From: an uncultured archaeon
Lineage (GTDB): Archaea > Thermoproteota > Nitrososphaeria_A > Caldarchaeales > Calditenuaceae
Reading direction: 5' to 3'
Assembly: GCA_937921685.1 (NCBI GenBank)
Contig: CAKZUF010000029.1
Location: 1-33,552, forward strand
DNA length: 33,552 nucleotides
Positions within the stretch are counted from its first letter, which is position 1. The number at the start of each line of letters is the position of its first letter. The notes under the pieces were generated by a model, which was given only the letters and a program-made list of their open reading frames with translations, made no database searches and was not told where the DNA came from. The position numbers were made by a program, and so were the translations under genes. Positions 7,937 to 17,622 of the stretch are shown here, piece by piece.

Positions 7937-10429
7937 ATGCGCCTGCTCATCAGGGTTTTAGAAGATTACCCCGAGCTCTTCGGTGTAAAGGAGGCTAATG
8001 GGCGGAGAGTGTCTGTGGAGGGATTGATCGAGAAGATCGCACTCGAGATTGGGCCTGAGATTGACAAGGTTCTTGAGGAGAGGCGAAAGTGGCTTGAGGA
8101 CAATCGCCCCCTCTCGGTGAAGGGCGCATTCCCCGGCTGGGATGAGGTGTTCACAGACGCTGACGGGAACAAGCGAACATTCCGAGAAATAGTCCAGGGG
8201 ATGATTGACAACTTCCTAGGCCGAGATATGCCTCTGAGGTGGAGGCTCAACCAGAGCGTCCCAATCCCCAATGATGCCCACCCTCTCATGAACCCTGGCC
8301 TTGAGATTACGGGGCCTTGGTATCCGCTTAGCAGGGCGATAAACCAGATCAACTCCGACGTCGCGGTGGCCTTCGAGGATGAGGAGGATGCTTCGCCGGC
8401 CATGTATATTCCCTACGGCTCAAGGGATAGGTGTGCGGCTGTCTGGGAGGCTAGGAGGATTGTTAGGAGGGTTCTCGCCGGAGAGCTGCCCAGCGAGTAT
8501 ATTGAGCGGGGTAAGGTGTACAGGGTGGAGAAGCCGCGGCACAGGTGGCCGACAGTCTTCCACAGACTGCCGGGAATACACCTGCTGGACTTTGACGTCC
8601 TCTTGGACGGGAAGCCGATACCTTCCATCATCACCTCGGCGGTAATATACGCTCTGAACAACTACGAGTCTCTTAGGAGGGTGGGCTCCGGGGTCTACTT
8701 CTACATCCCCAAGATTCAGACGCCTAGGGAGGCTCTTGTAGTGGAGAGGATTCTAAGGATGATTGAGGAGGCCATAGGCGTCCGGCATGGAACTATCAAG
8801 ATCGCAATGCTCTATGAGGAGGGGCAGGCAGGCCGCTACCTCCCCGCAATCCTCTGGGTCTGGAGGGAGAGACTCATCAAATCCAGCAACGGTAGGTGGG
8901 ACTATCTCGGCAGCCTGATAGAGATGTGGAGGGATGAGAGAGTCTTCCCAGACCCGCAGAACATTACGATGAGCTCACCGAACATGATAGTATACCAGAA
9001 ATATAATGCTCTAATGATGCTGATGGCTGGTCTGAAGAATGGTGAGGCCGATTCGGCTCCCGTGGGCGGGATGGCGGCAGTAATGCTCTACCCGGCCACA
9101 GACCCCTACCGGCGCAACAAATACAACCTCAAAGCCCTAAGAGACATAAAGCTGGACAAACTCCGTGAACGCTTGCTCGGTCTGATATTTGTCCCGGAGG
9201 AGCCGCTGGTAGAGGTCCGCAAAGTCACACTCGAAGACATTCTTTCAGGCAAGGTCAGGGGGAGACTCTATGACATGTTTAGGCAGAGCTGGGTAGCTAC
9301 TAAGGAGGAGTCCTACGTCGCCGCGGGCAACGAGCCTCTCCGAGCAGATGTGTCTAGACTTCAGCGGATAATAGACGCTGAAGTCAGGCTTGAGGATGTT
9401 GAAGGGATGGTTCTGCCTACAGTGGACAGCGGGTTGACCGATGTTGAGAGGAAGAGGTTTCAGACGCTCGGGCTGCTAGACTCCGAGGGCAGGATTACGC
9501 CCTGGGTCATTCCCAGAGAGGAGGTTGAGACGCCTGAGAAACTCTTCTCAAGCCGCATCTGGGGAGACAAGGACCTGTGGCACGGCCTATACGACCCTCC
9601 AAGCGGCGACATAACAGTCGAGCACATCCAGCACGCCTTCTACATGGCCGCCAACTACGGCTTCCAAGTCCTTAACGGAAACCTCGCAGCAGCAATCGAC
9701 GACTACGAGCTCAGGCAGAGATTCATGAACGACCTCGCAACCTATAGGATCTTCGTCTCCTGGCTCTGGACCCTGATACGCCACCGCGCAAAAATTACTA
9801 AGCCGGGGCATCTCAGGGGTCCTAGCCTCACCGAGATAGGGGTCGTCCCCGCGGTTGATAGGATTAGGGTAGAGGCGGGGACGAACTTCTCTGTGGAGCT
9901 CTTCAACAGTCTATGGGAGCTTCACAACGAGTGGGTTGAAGCCTTCTATGAGGAGCAAGACAGGCTGGCCGCCACCAGGATAGTGTCGGGAGTGCTTGGG
10001 GTGGGAGCGGTGCGTAGAGAGTTTGTGGAGAGGCTGCTTCCGGTTATCAGGCGGGCCTATGGGGCTGGGCCATTCAGAGACCTCTCACTGGAAGAGGCTT
10101 CGAAGGAGGCTGCCGCGATACTCAACACAAACCCCGGCACGGTTCAGAGAGAAATCGAGCTCAACGCACCACGCTTCGACAGGTCTAAGGCGCCCATTAT
10201 AATGGAGGTTCTCAAGAGACAGCTCACATCGCCCCGCTACATACAGCACAGCGCCAGACTCCTATTCGTCATAGCCAGCATGAGTAGAGAGGAGGGTAGG
10301 AGCCTACTCGAGGCGGTCTTTGCCCCGTCTAGAAGCGAAGTAGTTGAGGAGGTGAGGCGGGGCCTGCTCGATAAGAGATACCTTGACCTGCACGACTACA
10401 TCTACGACTACCGGCCGGTTGGGGTCTGA
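7937..10429 (+). CDS. aceB: Malate synthase, long archaeal type
   Basis: Condenses glyoxylate and acetyl-CoA to malate. At 830 residues it is longer than bacterial forms A (~530) and G (~720) and fits the long form known from Sulfolobus. Family landmarks: AVAFEDEEDASP (equivalent of the DFEDS motif), IKIAMLYEEG with the barrel Glu, the diagnostic GRWDYLGSLIE, and NDLATYRIFVSWLWTLIRH, which aligns with the general-base MEDAATAEI region. The extra ~250 residues lie largely around the barrel and at the C terminus. The ATG start is set by a TATA box at -27. No isocitrate lyase is in the window, so glyoxylate may come from another route such as glycolate oxidation. Its stop abuts the GH127 stop with no spacing. 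Confidence 0.92.
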   Translation: MRLLIRVLEDYPELFGVKEANGRRVSVEGLIEKIALEIGPEIDKVLEERRKWLEDNRPLSVKGAFPGWDEVFTDADGNKRTFREIVQGMIDNFLGRDMPLRWRLNQSVPIPNDAHPLMNPGLEITGPWYPLSRAINQINSDVAVAFEDEEDASPAMYIPYGSRDRCAAVWEARRIVRRVLAGELPSEYIERGKVYRVEKPRHRWPTVFHRLPGIHLLDFDVLLDGKPIPSIITSAVIYALNNYESLRRVGSGVYFYIPKIQTPREALVVERILRMIEEAIGVRHGTIKIAMLYEEGQAGRYLPAILWVWRERLIKSSNGRWDYLGSLIEMWRDERVFPDPQNITMSSPNMIVYQKYNALMMLMAGLKNGEADSAPVGGMAAVMLYPATDPYRRNKYNLKALRDIKLDKLRERLLGLIFVPEEPLVEVRKVTLEDILSGKVRGRLYDMFRQSWVATKEESYVAAGNEPLRADVSRLQRIIDAEVRLEDVEGMVLPTVDSGLTDVERKRFQTLGLLDSEGRITPWVIPREEVETPEKLFSSRIWGDKDLWHGLYDPPSGDITVEHIQHAFYMAANYGFQVLNGNLAAAIDDYELRQRFMNDLATYRIFVSWLWTLIRHRAKITKPGHLRGPSLTEIGVVPAVDRIRVEAGTNFSVELFNSLWELHNEWVEAFYEEQDRLAATRIVSGVLGVGAVRREFVERLLPVIRRAYGAGPFRDLSLEEASKEAAAILNTNPGTVQREIELNAPRFDRSKAPIIMEVLKRQLTSPRYIQHSARLLFVIASMSREEGRSLLEAVFAPSRSEVVEEVRRGLLDKRYLDLHDYIYDYRPVGV

Positions 10430-12379
10430 CTATCCCCTAGGTCTCTTAGGTGTTGCCCGCTTCTTCCAGTAGTCTATGAGGGGCAGCCAGACGGTCATAA
10501 CCGAGTCACCCCTATTCGCCCACGCATAGTAGGGGATAGCGCTCACCCTAGCCTTTCTCCTCCCCAGCATAGGGGCTTCGACGCCTCTGTAGAGCCGCTC
10601 AGACCATCCTGCAGAGTCTACCACCCATGCACCAAAGGAGAGCGTGGTTACTCCACCGAGCAACTCTCTCTGAAACTTCTCCCGGAAGACTGTTCCACTC
10701 TCCAACACCACCTGCCTCGGGTCCACCCTATTGTCAACACTCTCAAGACAGTAGATGATGGGGCCACGCGCCAGTGCTACTTGCCCCACATTATTCCTCA
10801 CGTAGGGGTGTGAGGCAACCTTTCTAATCTTCATCGGGAAGCTGGCCTTGACTGTGGTCTTACCGCTCCACTTCCTCCTGAGCTCTAGATATGTCGAGGG
10901 CCTCGGCCTATAGATCCGGCCATCCATTCTTACACGCGGCTCATCACACCAGCCCGGCACTCTGAGGAGGATTGAGAAGGTTTCAGGCGCTTCACTCTCC
11001 ACCGTCATCTTAACCTCGCCCCTCCAAGGATAGTTTGTTTCCTGCCTGAACACCACCTCCACACCGTTAAGCTTCACCGTTGCTTTGCTCGAGCCATATA
11101 GATGCACCCAGAGACCCTTCTCAGAGGTTGAATAGAAGTAGCCTGGAAGTGAGGTAAGAAGCCTCGCAACGTTTGGAGGGCAGCAAGCACACTGGAACCA
11201 AGGCGACCTAGAGTATCCGCCACTCGAGGCCAAGGGGTTCATGTAAAAGTACTTGGTGCCGTCGAGAGAGATTCCGGAGAGAATAGAGTTGTAGAGGGTC
11301 AGCTCCATTATGTCGGCGAACCTAGCCTCACCTTTCGCGAGAAGCATCCGCCAGTTCCACATGAAGCTCGCTATCGAGGCGCATGTCTCAGCATAGGCCC
11401 TCTCATTCGGGAGCTCGTAGTCATCGCCAAATGCCTCCGAAATGTACCTGGACCCGGCCGCGCCCGTGACATACATTTTTCTCTCGACGAAGCTGTGCCA
11501 GAGCCGCTCCATCGCATCTAAGAGAGCCCTCTCGCCCGTCTCCATGTAGAGGTCGGTGACTCCACAGTTTAGGTAGAGCGCCCTCACCGCGTGGCCGACA
11601 ATCTCGCTGAGCTCGCGGACGGGGGCGTGGTCCACAAAATACGACGCTCCCCCAAATATCCTGTAGAGGGCGTTGCTTAACCGGTCCTCGGGCGCAGGTC
11701 TCAGACTGTCTCTCCCCCTCTCGTCTATGAAGAACCCTGCTGTGTCAAGGTATCTCTTGTCGCCCGTCTCTCTGTAGAGCTCTATTAGGGCCATCTCTAT
11801 CTCTGGGTGTCCGCAAACCCCTCTTACCCCCTCCGGGTTGAAGGTCTCGGATATCAAGTTGGCAAGCATGACGGCGGCCCGGAAGAGCTTCTCCTCACCG
11901 GCAGATCTGTGGAGAGCTATTGCCCCCTGGATCAGGTGGCCTGCACAGTAGAGCTCGTGGTCAAATGTTAGATTCTTCCAGCGACGCTCTGGTGCTCCGT
12001 GGTGCTCGGTGAAGAGGTAGCCATCCTCCTCCTGTGCTGCGACAATATCGTCTACAACGTTATCGACAATTCTCTTCAGCTCATCCTCCCTCTTCTTGGC
12101 GAGGTAGTAGCCGCAAGCCTCTAACCACTTGTAAACGTCGGAGTCGTCAAAAACGAAGAGTGAGCGGAGAGGCCTTTCATGGGACCGCCCCGCCGCCCAC
12201 CTGAACCTCTTAAGCCTGTCACTCTCCTCCAGCATTCTATACTGGTGCCAGATCGCCTCTCTAGCAGTCTCGCCAACCCATCTCCCCCAGAACCCACCAA
12301 CTATATCGACACAGTCTAAGGGCACAGGTCTTAAACAAGCATGGGGGCTCCTCGAGACATCAACCACGTTGACCGTCAT
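10430..12379 (-). CDS. GH127-family glycoside hydrolase (beta-L-arabinofuranosidase type)
   Basis: Retaining glycosidase of the former DUF1680 family; characterised members release beta-L-arabinofuranose. An (alpha/alpha)6 barrel holds the NERAYAETCASIASFMWNWR helix with the zinc-binding Glu and the Cys cluster CACCPPNVARLL, which together make the Cys3-Glu zinc site with its nucleophilic Cys. C-terminal beta-sandwich regions follow (LRVPGWCDEPRVRMDG, ALARGPIIYCLE). A longer frame reaches 12496, but a TATA box centred near 12407 is about 27 nt before the ATG at 12379 and the protein fits the family from there (649 residues). No signal peptide is visible, so it is probably cytoplasmic and acts on imported oligosaccharides. 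Exact substrate is unknown. Confidence 0.88.
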   Translation of the reverse strand: MTVNVVDVSRSPHACLRPVPLDCVDIVGGFWGRWVGETAREAIWHQYRMLEESDRLKRFRWAAGRSHERPLRSLFVFDDSDVYKWLEACGYYLAKKREDELKRIVDNVVDDIVAAQEEDGYLFTEHHGAPERRWKNLTFDHELYCAGHLIQGAIALHRSAGEEKLFRAAVMLANLISETFNPEGVRGVCGHPEIEMALIELYRETGDKRYLDTAGFFIDERGRDSLRPAPEDRLSNALYRIFGGASYFVDHAPVRELSEIVGHAVRALYLNCGVTDLYMETGERALLDAMERLWHSFVERKMYVTGAAGSRYISEAFGDDYELPNERAYAETCASIASFMWNWRMLLAKGEARFADIMELTLYNSILSGISLDGTKYFYMNPLASSGGYSRSPWFQCACCPPNVARLLTSLPGYFYSTSEKGLWVHLYGSSKATVKLNGVEVVFRQETNYPWRGEVKMTVESEAPETFSILLRVPGWCDEPRVRMDGRIYRPRPSTYLELRRKWSGKTTVKASFPMKIRKVASHPYVRNNVGQVALARGPIIYCLESVDNRVDPRQVVLESGTVFREKFQRELLGGVTTLSFGAWVVDSAGWSERLYRGVEAPMLGRRKARVSAIPYYAWANRGDSVMTVWLPLIDYWKKRATPKRPRG

Positions 12380-12402
12380 TCGAAAAATTCTTCGGCCCCC
12401 AC

Positions 12403-12412
12403 CCAAAAATAT
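12403..12412 (-). promoter_or_regulatory. TATA promoter of the GH127 gene
   Basis: The minus strand reads ATATTTTTGG, centred about 27 nt before the ATG at 12379. This supports the shorter GH127 start and separates the gene from the divergent tpiA. Confidence 0.5.
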
Positions 12413-12468
12413 GTCTTTACTCAACAGCCTAGAGGGGCGGAGGCACTTGTAATATCTTGGACGCATAG

Positions 12469-13873
<1,405 letters not shown>

Positions 13874-13945
13874 GTTACGCCGAATTTATACTGGTGGTTG
13901 AAATTTTGTCTTTTATGGTGTGAAATCATTGTTAAAGGCGTAAAG

Positions 13946-13955
13946 TTAAATATAA
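13946..13955 (+). promoter_or_regulatory. TATA promoter of the phosphonate-type transporter operon
   Basis: TTAAATATAA is centred 27 nt before the ATG at 13978. It is one of the strongest TATA matches in the window and overlaps the palindrome at 13952-13964. Confidence 0.65.
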
Positions 13956-13964
13956 CGGCGTTAT
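13952..13964 (+). promoter_or_regulatory. Putative operator: perfect 13-nt palindrome overlapping the TATA box
   Basis: ATAACG-G-CGTTAT is a perfect dyad starting in the right half of the TATA box and ending 13 nt before the start codon. Occupancy would block TFB or polymerase, so repression is the simplest model. The ligand or signal (phosphate, phosphonate or other anion) is inferred from the operon it precedes; no regulator gene is nearby. Confidence 0.5.
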
Positions 13965-13977
13965 CAGAAGCGATGCG

Positions 13978-14916
13978 ATGGAGAAAAGGAAGATACTCGC
14001 CCTATCCATTGTAGCGGCGGCAATAATCAGCGCGGCCGCTGTTTTCAGCCTCCAAACCCTCACACCGAGGCCGGGAATCTCTAAGATAATATTGGCTATA
14101 CAGCCGACGCAGAACCCACTCGATATAGCCGAATCGTCCAAGAGTCTTAAGGAGTTTCTCGAGAAGAGGCTGGGTGTCCAGGTAGAAGTGTATGTTCCGA
14201 CCGACTATGCAGGAGTCATAGAGGGGCTGAGGTTCAAAAATGTCCACGTAGCCCTTATGGGGTCTTGGCCAGCATACCTGGCCGTCAAGAACGCCGGCGC
14301 CGAGCTCCTCCTCGCTGAGGTCAGGACAGTAGCGATGGGGGATCAAAAAGTCAACGCGACCTACTACTACTCGTACTGGATTGTGCTCAAGGATAGCCCA
14401 TACAAGTCTCTCGAGGAGCTAAAGGGGAGACGCGCCTGCTTCCCCAGCCCCATATCCTCCTCCGGCTACCTAGCACCGATGGCGAGACTAATTGAGCTCG
14501 GCCTCGTTAGCCGCAGGGGCGGAGAGCCTGTAGATCCGCGCGAATTCTTCGGCGAAGTCATCTTCGGGGGAGGGTATGGGCAGTGCTGGGAGGCGCTCCG
14601 AGCAGGACAGGTTGACGTGACCGTGATGGCTGGTGACGTGTCCTACGAGCTCTATACCAAGGCCATGGGCGAGAGCAGGGTCTTGGAGACCCAAGGCCCC
14701 CTGCCCTCACACGGTGTAGTAGTCTCACAGGACCTGCCCGACGACCTCAAGCAAAAGATAAAAGATGCATTCTTAGAGCTTTCAAAGCCCGAGTACAGGG
14801 CTTTGATGAAACGTCTAGTCTCTGCATTGTTTATAGGATTTGAGCCCAAGACCGCCAGCGACCACCTCGGCTCCCTCCAGAAATACATTGAGGAGACGGG
14901 GTTACAGTATACTTGA
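13978..14916 (+). CDS. phnD: Phosphonate/phosphite-type ABC transporter substrate-binding protein
   Basis: Extracytoplasmic solute receptor of the PhnD/PtxB type. An N-terminal hydrophobic segment (residues ~7-25) acts as signal or anchor; there is no lipobox Cys. The mature part shows family blocks: ILAIQPTQNPLDIAESSKSLKEFLEKRLG, the VEVYVPTDYAGVIEGLRFKNVHVALMG segment, a PYKSLEELKGRRACFPSPISSSGYLAP hinge with the SSSGY anion-binding loop, and YGQCWEALRAGQVDVTVMAG. It heads a four-gene operon and overlaps phnC by 4 nt (stop TGA within TTGA). Ligand class (phosphonate, phosphite or phosphate) cannot be told from sequence, and no C-P lyase genes are in the window. Confidence 0.88.
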   Translation: MEKRKILALSIVAAAIISAAAVFSLQTLTPRPGISKIILAIQPTQNPLDIAESSKSLKEFLEKRLGVQVEVYVPTDYAGVIEGLRFKNVHVALMGSWPAYLAVKNAGAELLLAEVRTVAMGDQKVNATYYYSYWIVLKDSPYKSLEELKGRRACFPSPISSSGYLAPMARLIELGLVSRRGGEPVDPREFFGEVIFGGGYGQCWEALRAGQVDVTVMAGDVSYELYTKAMGESRVLETQGPLPSHGVVVSQDLPDDLKQKIKDAFLELSKPEYRALMKRLVSALFIGFEPKTASDHLGSLQKYIEETGLQYT

Positions 14917-15647
14917 CCAGCATCTTAGAAGCCAAGAATATATGGTTCACATACGATTCTAGAAACTATACGCTCAAAGACATTTCACTATCTATTGAGC
15001 CCGGTAAAATATACATGGTGTTCGGAAGGAGCGGTGCGGGTAAGACAACACTCCTAAAAATACTGAAAGGCATACTCAAACCATCATGGGGTGAGATACT
15101 CTTTATGGGACGGCCAACAACCTCACCCGACACAGCCAAGGGGGCATATAGCGTCATAGGATACATTCCACAGGGATTCGGCATAGTTTCCAACATCTCC
15201 GTGTTTGACAACGTCTTGGTAGGCGCTCTCTCCAGGGTCCCCACACTCCACTCCATCTTAGGACAGTTCCCCAAGGAGGAGGTTGAGAGGGCTGAGGAGA
15301 TATTAGAGATGATGGGTCTCGCCCAGTTTAAGTATCAAAAAGTCTCACAACTGAGCGGTGGCCAGAAGCAGCGGGTAGCTATTGCGAGGGCCCTCATGCA
15401 GAATCCGCAGATCATTCTGGCGGACGAGTTTGTGAGCCAGCTTGACCCACTGACGGCCCTCGAGGTCCTAAACGTTTTCCGCAGACTCGCTGACGAGAGG
15501 GGAATAGCCACAGTCATCACAAGCCACGACATTCATCTCGCCTCTAGGTACGCAGACAAAGTGCTGGTGTTAAAGGCTGGCGAATTCAAGCTCTGTAAAG
15601 ACGGGCGAAGCGTCTCCGAGTCGGATCTAATCGCAGCTATGAGGTGA
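14913..15647 (+). CDS. phnC: Phosphonate-type ABC transporter ATP-binding protein
   Basis: Cytoplasmic ATPase that powers the PhnD/PhnE importer. All ABC motifs are present: Walker A GRSGAGKT (near residue 38), Q-loop in GYIPQGFG, signature LSGGQKQRVAIARAL, Walker B IILADEF (Glu two residues after the Asp-Ala pair is replaced by the order ADEF), D-loop SQLDP, and H-loop TSHD. The Q-loop to signature region matches the PhnC group (FDNVLVGAL). The start is a TTG at 14913 that overlaps the phnD stop codon; there is no longer in-frame start. The next gene starts 9 nt after its stop. Confidence 0.9.
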   Translation: MTSILEAKNIWFTYDSRNYTLKDISLSIEPGKIYMVFGRSGAGKTTLLKILKGILKPSWGEILFMGRPTTSPDTAKGAYSVIGYIPQGFGIVSNISVFDNVLVGALSRVPTLHSILGQFPKEEVERAEEILEMMGLAQFKYQKVSQLSGGQKQRVAIARALMQNPQIILADEFVSQLDPLTALEVLNVFRRLADERGIATVITSHDIHLASRYADKVLVLKAGEFKLCKDGRSVSESDLIAAMR

Positions 15648-15656
15648 GGCCTTTTC

Positions 15657-16406
15657 TTGAAAGTCCGAGCTAAGTGGCGAATAGTCATACTTGTGTTATT
15701 CTTTTTCTCGTTGTGGCAGACAGGGTTTTTCGACCCCAACCGCGTCGCGAAGATACAGAACATCGGTCCATTCTTGGCCGGCATGCTTCCACCAGACACC
15801 ACGATACTCCCACAAATCCTCTCCGCCGTCTACGAGACTATCGTCATGGCTTTCGCAGGGACGCTGATGGGTGGCGCGCTAGCCCTGATCCTTGCGGTCT
15901 TCAGTGCGAGGCTCCTAGCACCACCGCCAATTATGGCCCTCTTCCGCACAATACTCGCCCTGATAAGGACTATACCTGCGATACTATGGGCCCTGATTTT
16001 CGTCGTCATTGCCGGCTTTGGACCCTTCGCTGGAGTGCTGGCCATCACGTTCTACACTACGGGCTACTTGGGAAAACTCTTCTACGAAGCCTTCGACTCT
16101 GTGAGTAGCGAAGTCTTGGAGGCTGTTAGGGGGGTTGGGGCCTCGAGGCTCCAGCAGCTCAGGTTCGCAATCCTCCCCGAATCAGCAAACTACATCCTAA
16201 GCCAGCTACTCTTCATCTTCGAATACAATGTCCGGGCCTCAACCATTGTTGGCCTAGTAGGCGCAGGCGGGGTTGGATACCTAATACTGGCTCTAGTCCA
16301 GTCGCTGAGATACAGCGGCCTACTAACCACAATACTGGTACTGCTAGCATTCGTACTCGCGATAGACTTCATCAGCTCAAGGGTCAGGGCGCGATACTTC
16401 ACCTGA
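15657..16406 (+). CDS. phnE: Phosphonate-type ABC transporter permease
   Basis: Membrane channel subunit of the importer. It starts with TTG at 15657. The 249 residues contain a first membrane segment (IVILVLFFFSLWQTGFF), then the binding-protein-dependent permease domain with several helices (about 57-80, 95-130, 180-200, 222-240). The coupling EAA-type loop is visible as FDSVSSEVLEAVRGVGASRLQQLRFAILPES, where PhnE proteins have EALRATGA-like sequence, and the family-typical ASTIVGLVGAGGVGYLI follows. It is co-transcribed with phnD and phnC. Confidence 0.88.
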   Translation: MKVRAKWRIVILVLFFFSLWQTGFFDPNRVAKIQNIGPFLAGMLPPDTTILPQILSAVYETIVMAFAGTLMGGALALILAVFSARLLAPPPIMALFRTILALIRTIPAILWALIFVVIAGFGPFAGVLAITFYTTGYLGKLFYEAFDSVSSEVLEAVRGVGASRLQQLRFAILPESANYILSQLLFIFEYNVRASTIVGLVGAGGVGYLILALVQSLRYSGLLTTILVLLAFVLAIDFISSRVRARYFT

Positions 16407-16419
16407 GGCAATATAGTCC

Positions 16420-17532
16420 ATGAGGCCTATGTCTAGATATCTCCTGCCGCTGATCCTATTCTCAGCTATAGCTGGACTGGTAGGAGGTCTGGGGAGGCTC
16501 GGACTGGTCTCAACCCCCATCCAACTATCCAACTATCACGGCCAGATTATGGCAATCGCTGTTCTCGGCGCGCTTCTCTCTATAGAGAGGGTGTCAGCCA
16601 CCGCTAAGCCCTACTCCTTAGCCGGACCACTGCTATTCCTACTCTATGTTCTCCAAGCTGTCCTGCCCCTACAGTGGGAGGCCCAGGTAAGTGTGGCAGC
16701 GGTGGGCGCCCTATTCAGCACAATAACCATTGCCCAATTATTCTTGAGGACCAAGTCCCCGGGACTCTCAGCGATTCTGGTTGGATTCTCTTCGCTGACA
16801 GTTGCAACCATGCTCATGTCAGCAGGCTCCTCGCTATTCAGAGTCCTACCACTGCTCTTTACATTTCCTCTCCTCGTTGTTACGGGCGAGAGGATTGAGC
16901 GCTCCACAACCATTCAGAGGCCCTGGGGGAGGCGGCAGGCGGCACAGTTCGCCGGTGCAAGACCAGTACTTATTGTCTCCCTATTTACAGCGGCCTTCGC
17001 GCTCGCAGGCTTCCTATATCAACCTGTACAATACCTGTTTGGTCTGCCGCAACTATTTCTAGGACTCTGGCTAATAGTCAGAGACCAGATCGTCAAGGTA
17101 GGGCGAAGATATGGCGGGTTCCAGAGATACTCTGCGGTCAACATGATGCTGGCATATGTGTGGCTGGCCGCGACCGGCGTCCTCAACCTCCTATCCTACA
17201 CGGCCTTCATACCATACCAAGTCAGGGTCCACGGCTTCTATCTAGGCTTTATAGGACACGCGATACTGGCCCACGCCCCCATAATACTCCCATCCCTACT
17301 AGGCATAGCCACGCTCGCCTACTCAAAGACACTCTACATACCAACAATCCTCTTGACAGCCTCACTAATCCTCAGAAGCCACGGCGCGACAACCCTCAAC
17401 CCAACCACACTCACAATAGGCGGATGGGGAAACTTCATCACCTTCATACTTTTAGTCGCAACAATCCCTCTACATCTCCGTACCAAAGGTAAAAGCCATG
17501 GAATAGAACAGCACCAGATTTTTAAGTGGTGA
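16420..17532 (+). CDS. Polytopic membrane protein, possibly NnrS-like
   Basis: An integral membrane protein of 370 residues with about 10-12 hydrophobic segments, starting 13 nt after the permease and so probably the fourth gene of the transporter operon. Conserved-looking polar positions lie at helix ends: YHGQIMAIAVLGALLSIERV near residue 40 and HGFYLGFIGHAILAHAPIILP near residue 275. Such HG...ER and H...H...H patterns occur in NnrS-like (heme/copper-related) membrane proteins, and I infer a distant link only. It does not look like a second permease: there is no EAA loop. A role in handling the imported anion, or in metal/NO chemistry, is open. Confidence 0.5.
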   Translation: MRPMSRYLLPLILFSAIAGLVGGLGRLGLVSTPIQLSNYHGQIMAIAVLGALLSIERVSATAKPYSLAGPLLFLLYVLQAVLPLQWEAQVSVAAVGALFSTITIAQLFLRTKSPGLSAILVGFSSLTVATMLMSAGSSLFRVLPLLFTFPLLVVTGERIERSTTIQRPWGRRQAAQFAGARPVLIVSLFTAAFALAGFLYQPVQYLFGLPQLFLGLWLIVRDQIVKVGRRYGGFQRYSAVNMMLAYVWLAATGVLNLLSYTAFIPYQVRVHGFYLGFIGHAILAHAPIILPSLLGIATLAYSKTLYIPTILLTASLILRSHGATTLNPTTLTIGGWGNFITFILLVATIPLHLRTKGKSHGIEQHQIFKW

Positions 17533-17585
17533 GGGTATCAATTTCGACATTTTCCAATGACCGTTACCGCCTATATCGGCATGAA

Positions 17586-17616
17586 AACAACAAACGCTCG
17601 AAGGGCGTTTGTTGTT
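17586..17616 (+). terminator. Strong hairpin after the transporter operon (possible terminator)
   Basis: AACAACAAACGC (17586-17597) pairs perfectly over 12 bp with GCGTTTGTTGTT (17605-17616) around a 7-nt loop. It starts 54 nt after the last stop codon of the phn operon. The 3' arm is T-rich but is not followed by a clean T tract, so it may end transcription, stabilise the 3' end, or mark a rearrangement beside the decayed endonuclease. Both arms read equally on the other strand. Confidence 0.4.
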
Positions 17617-17622
17617 GTTTGA

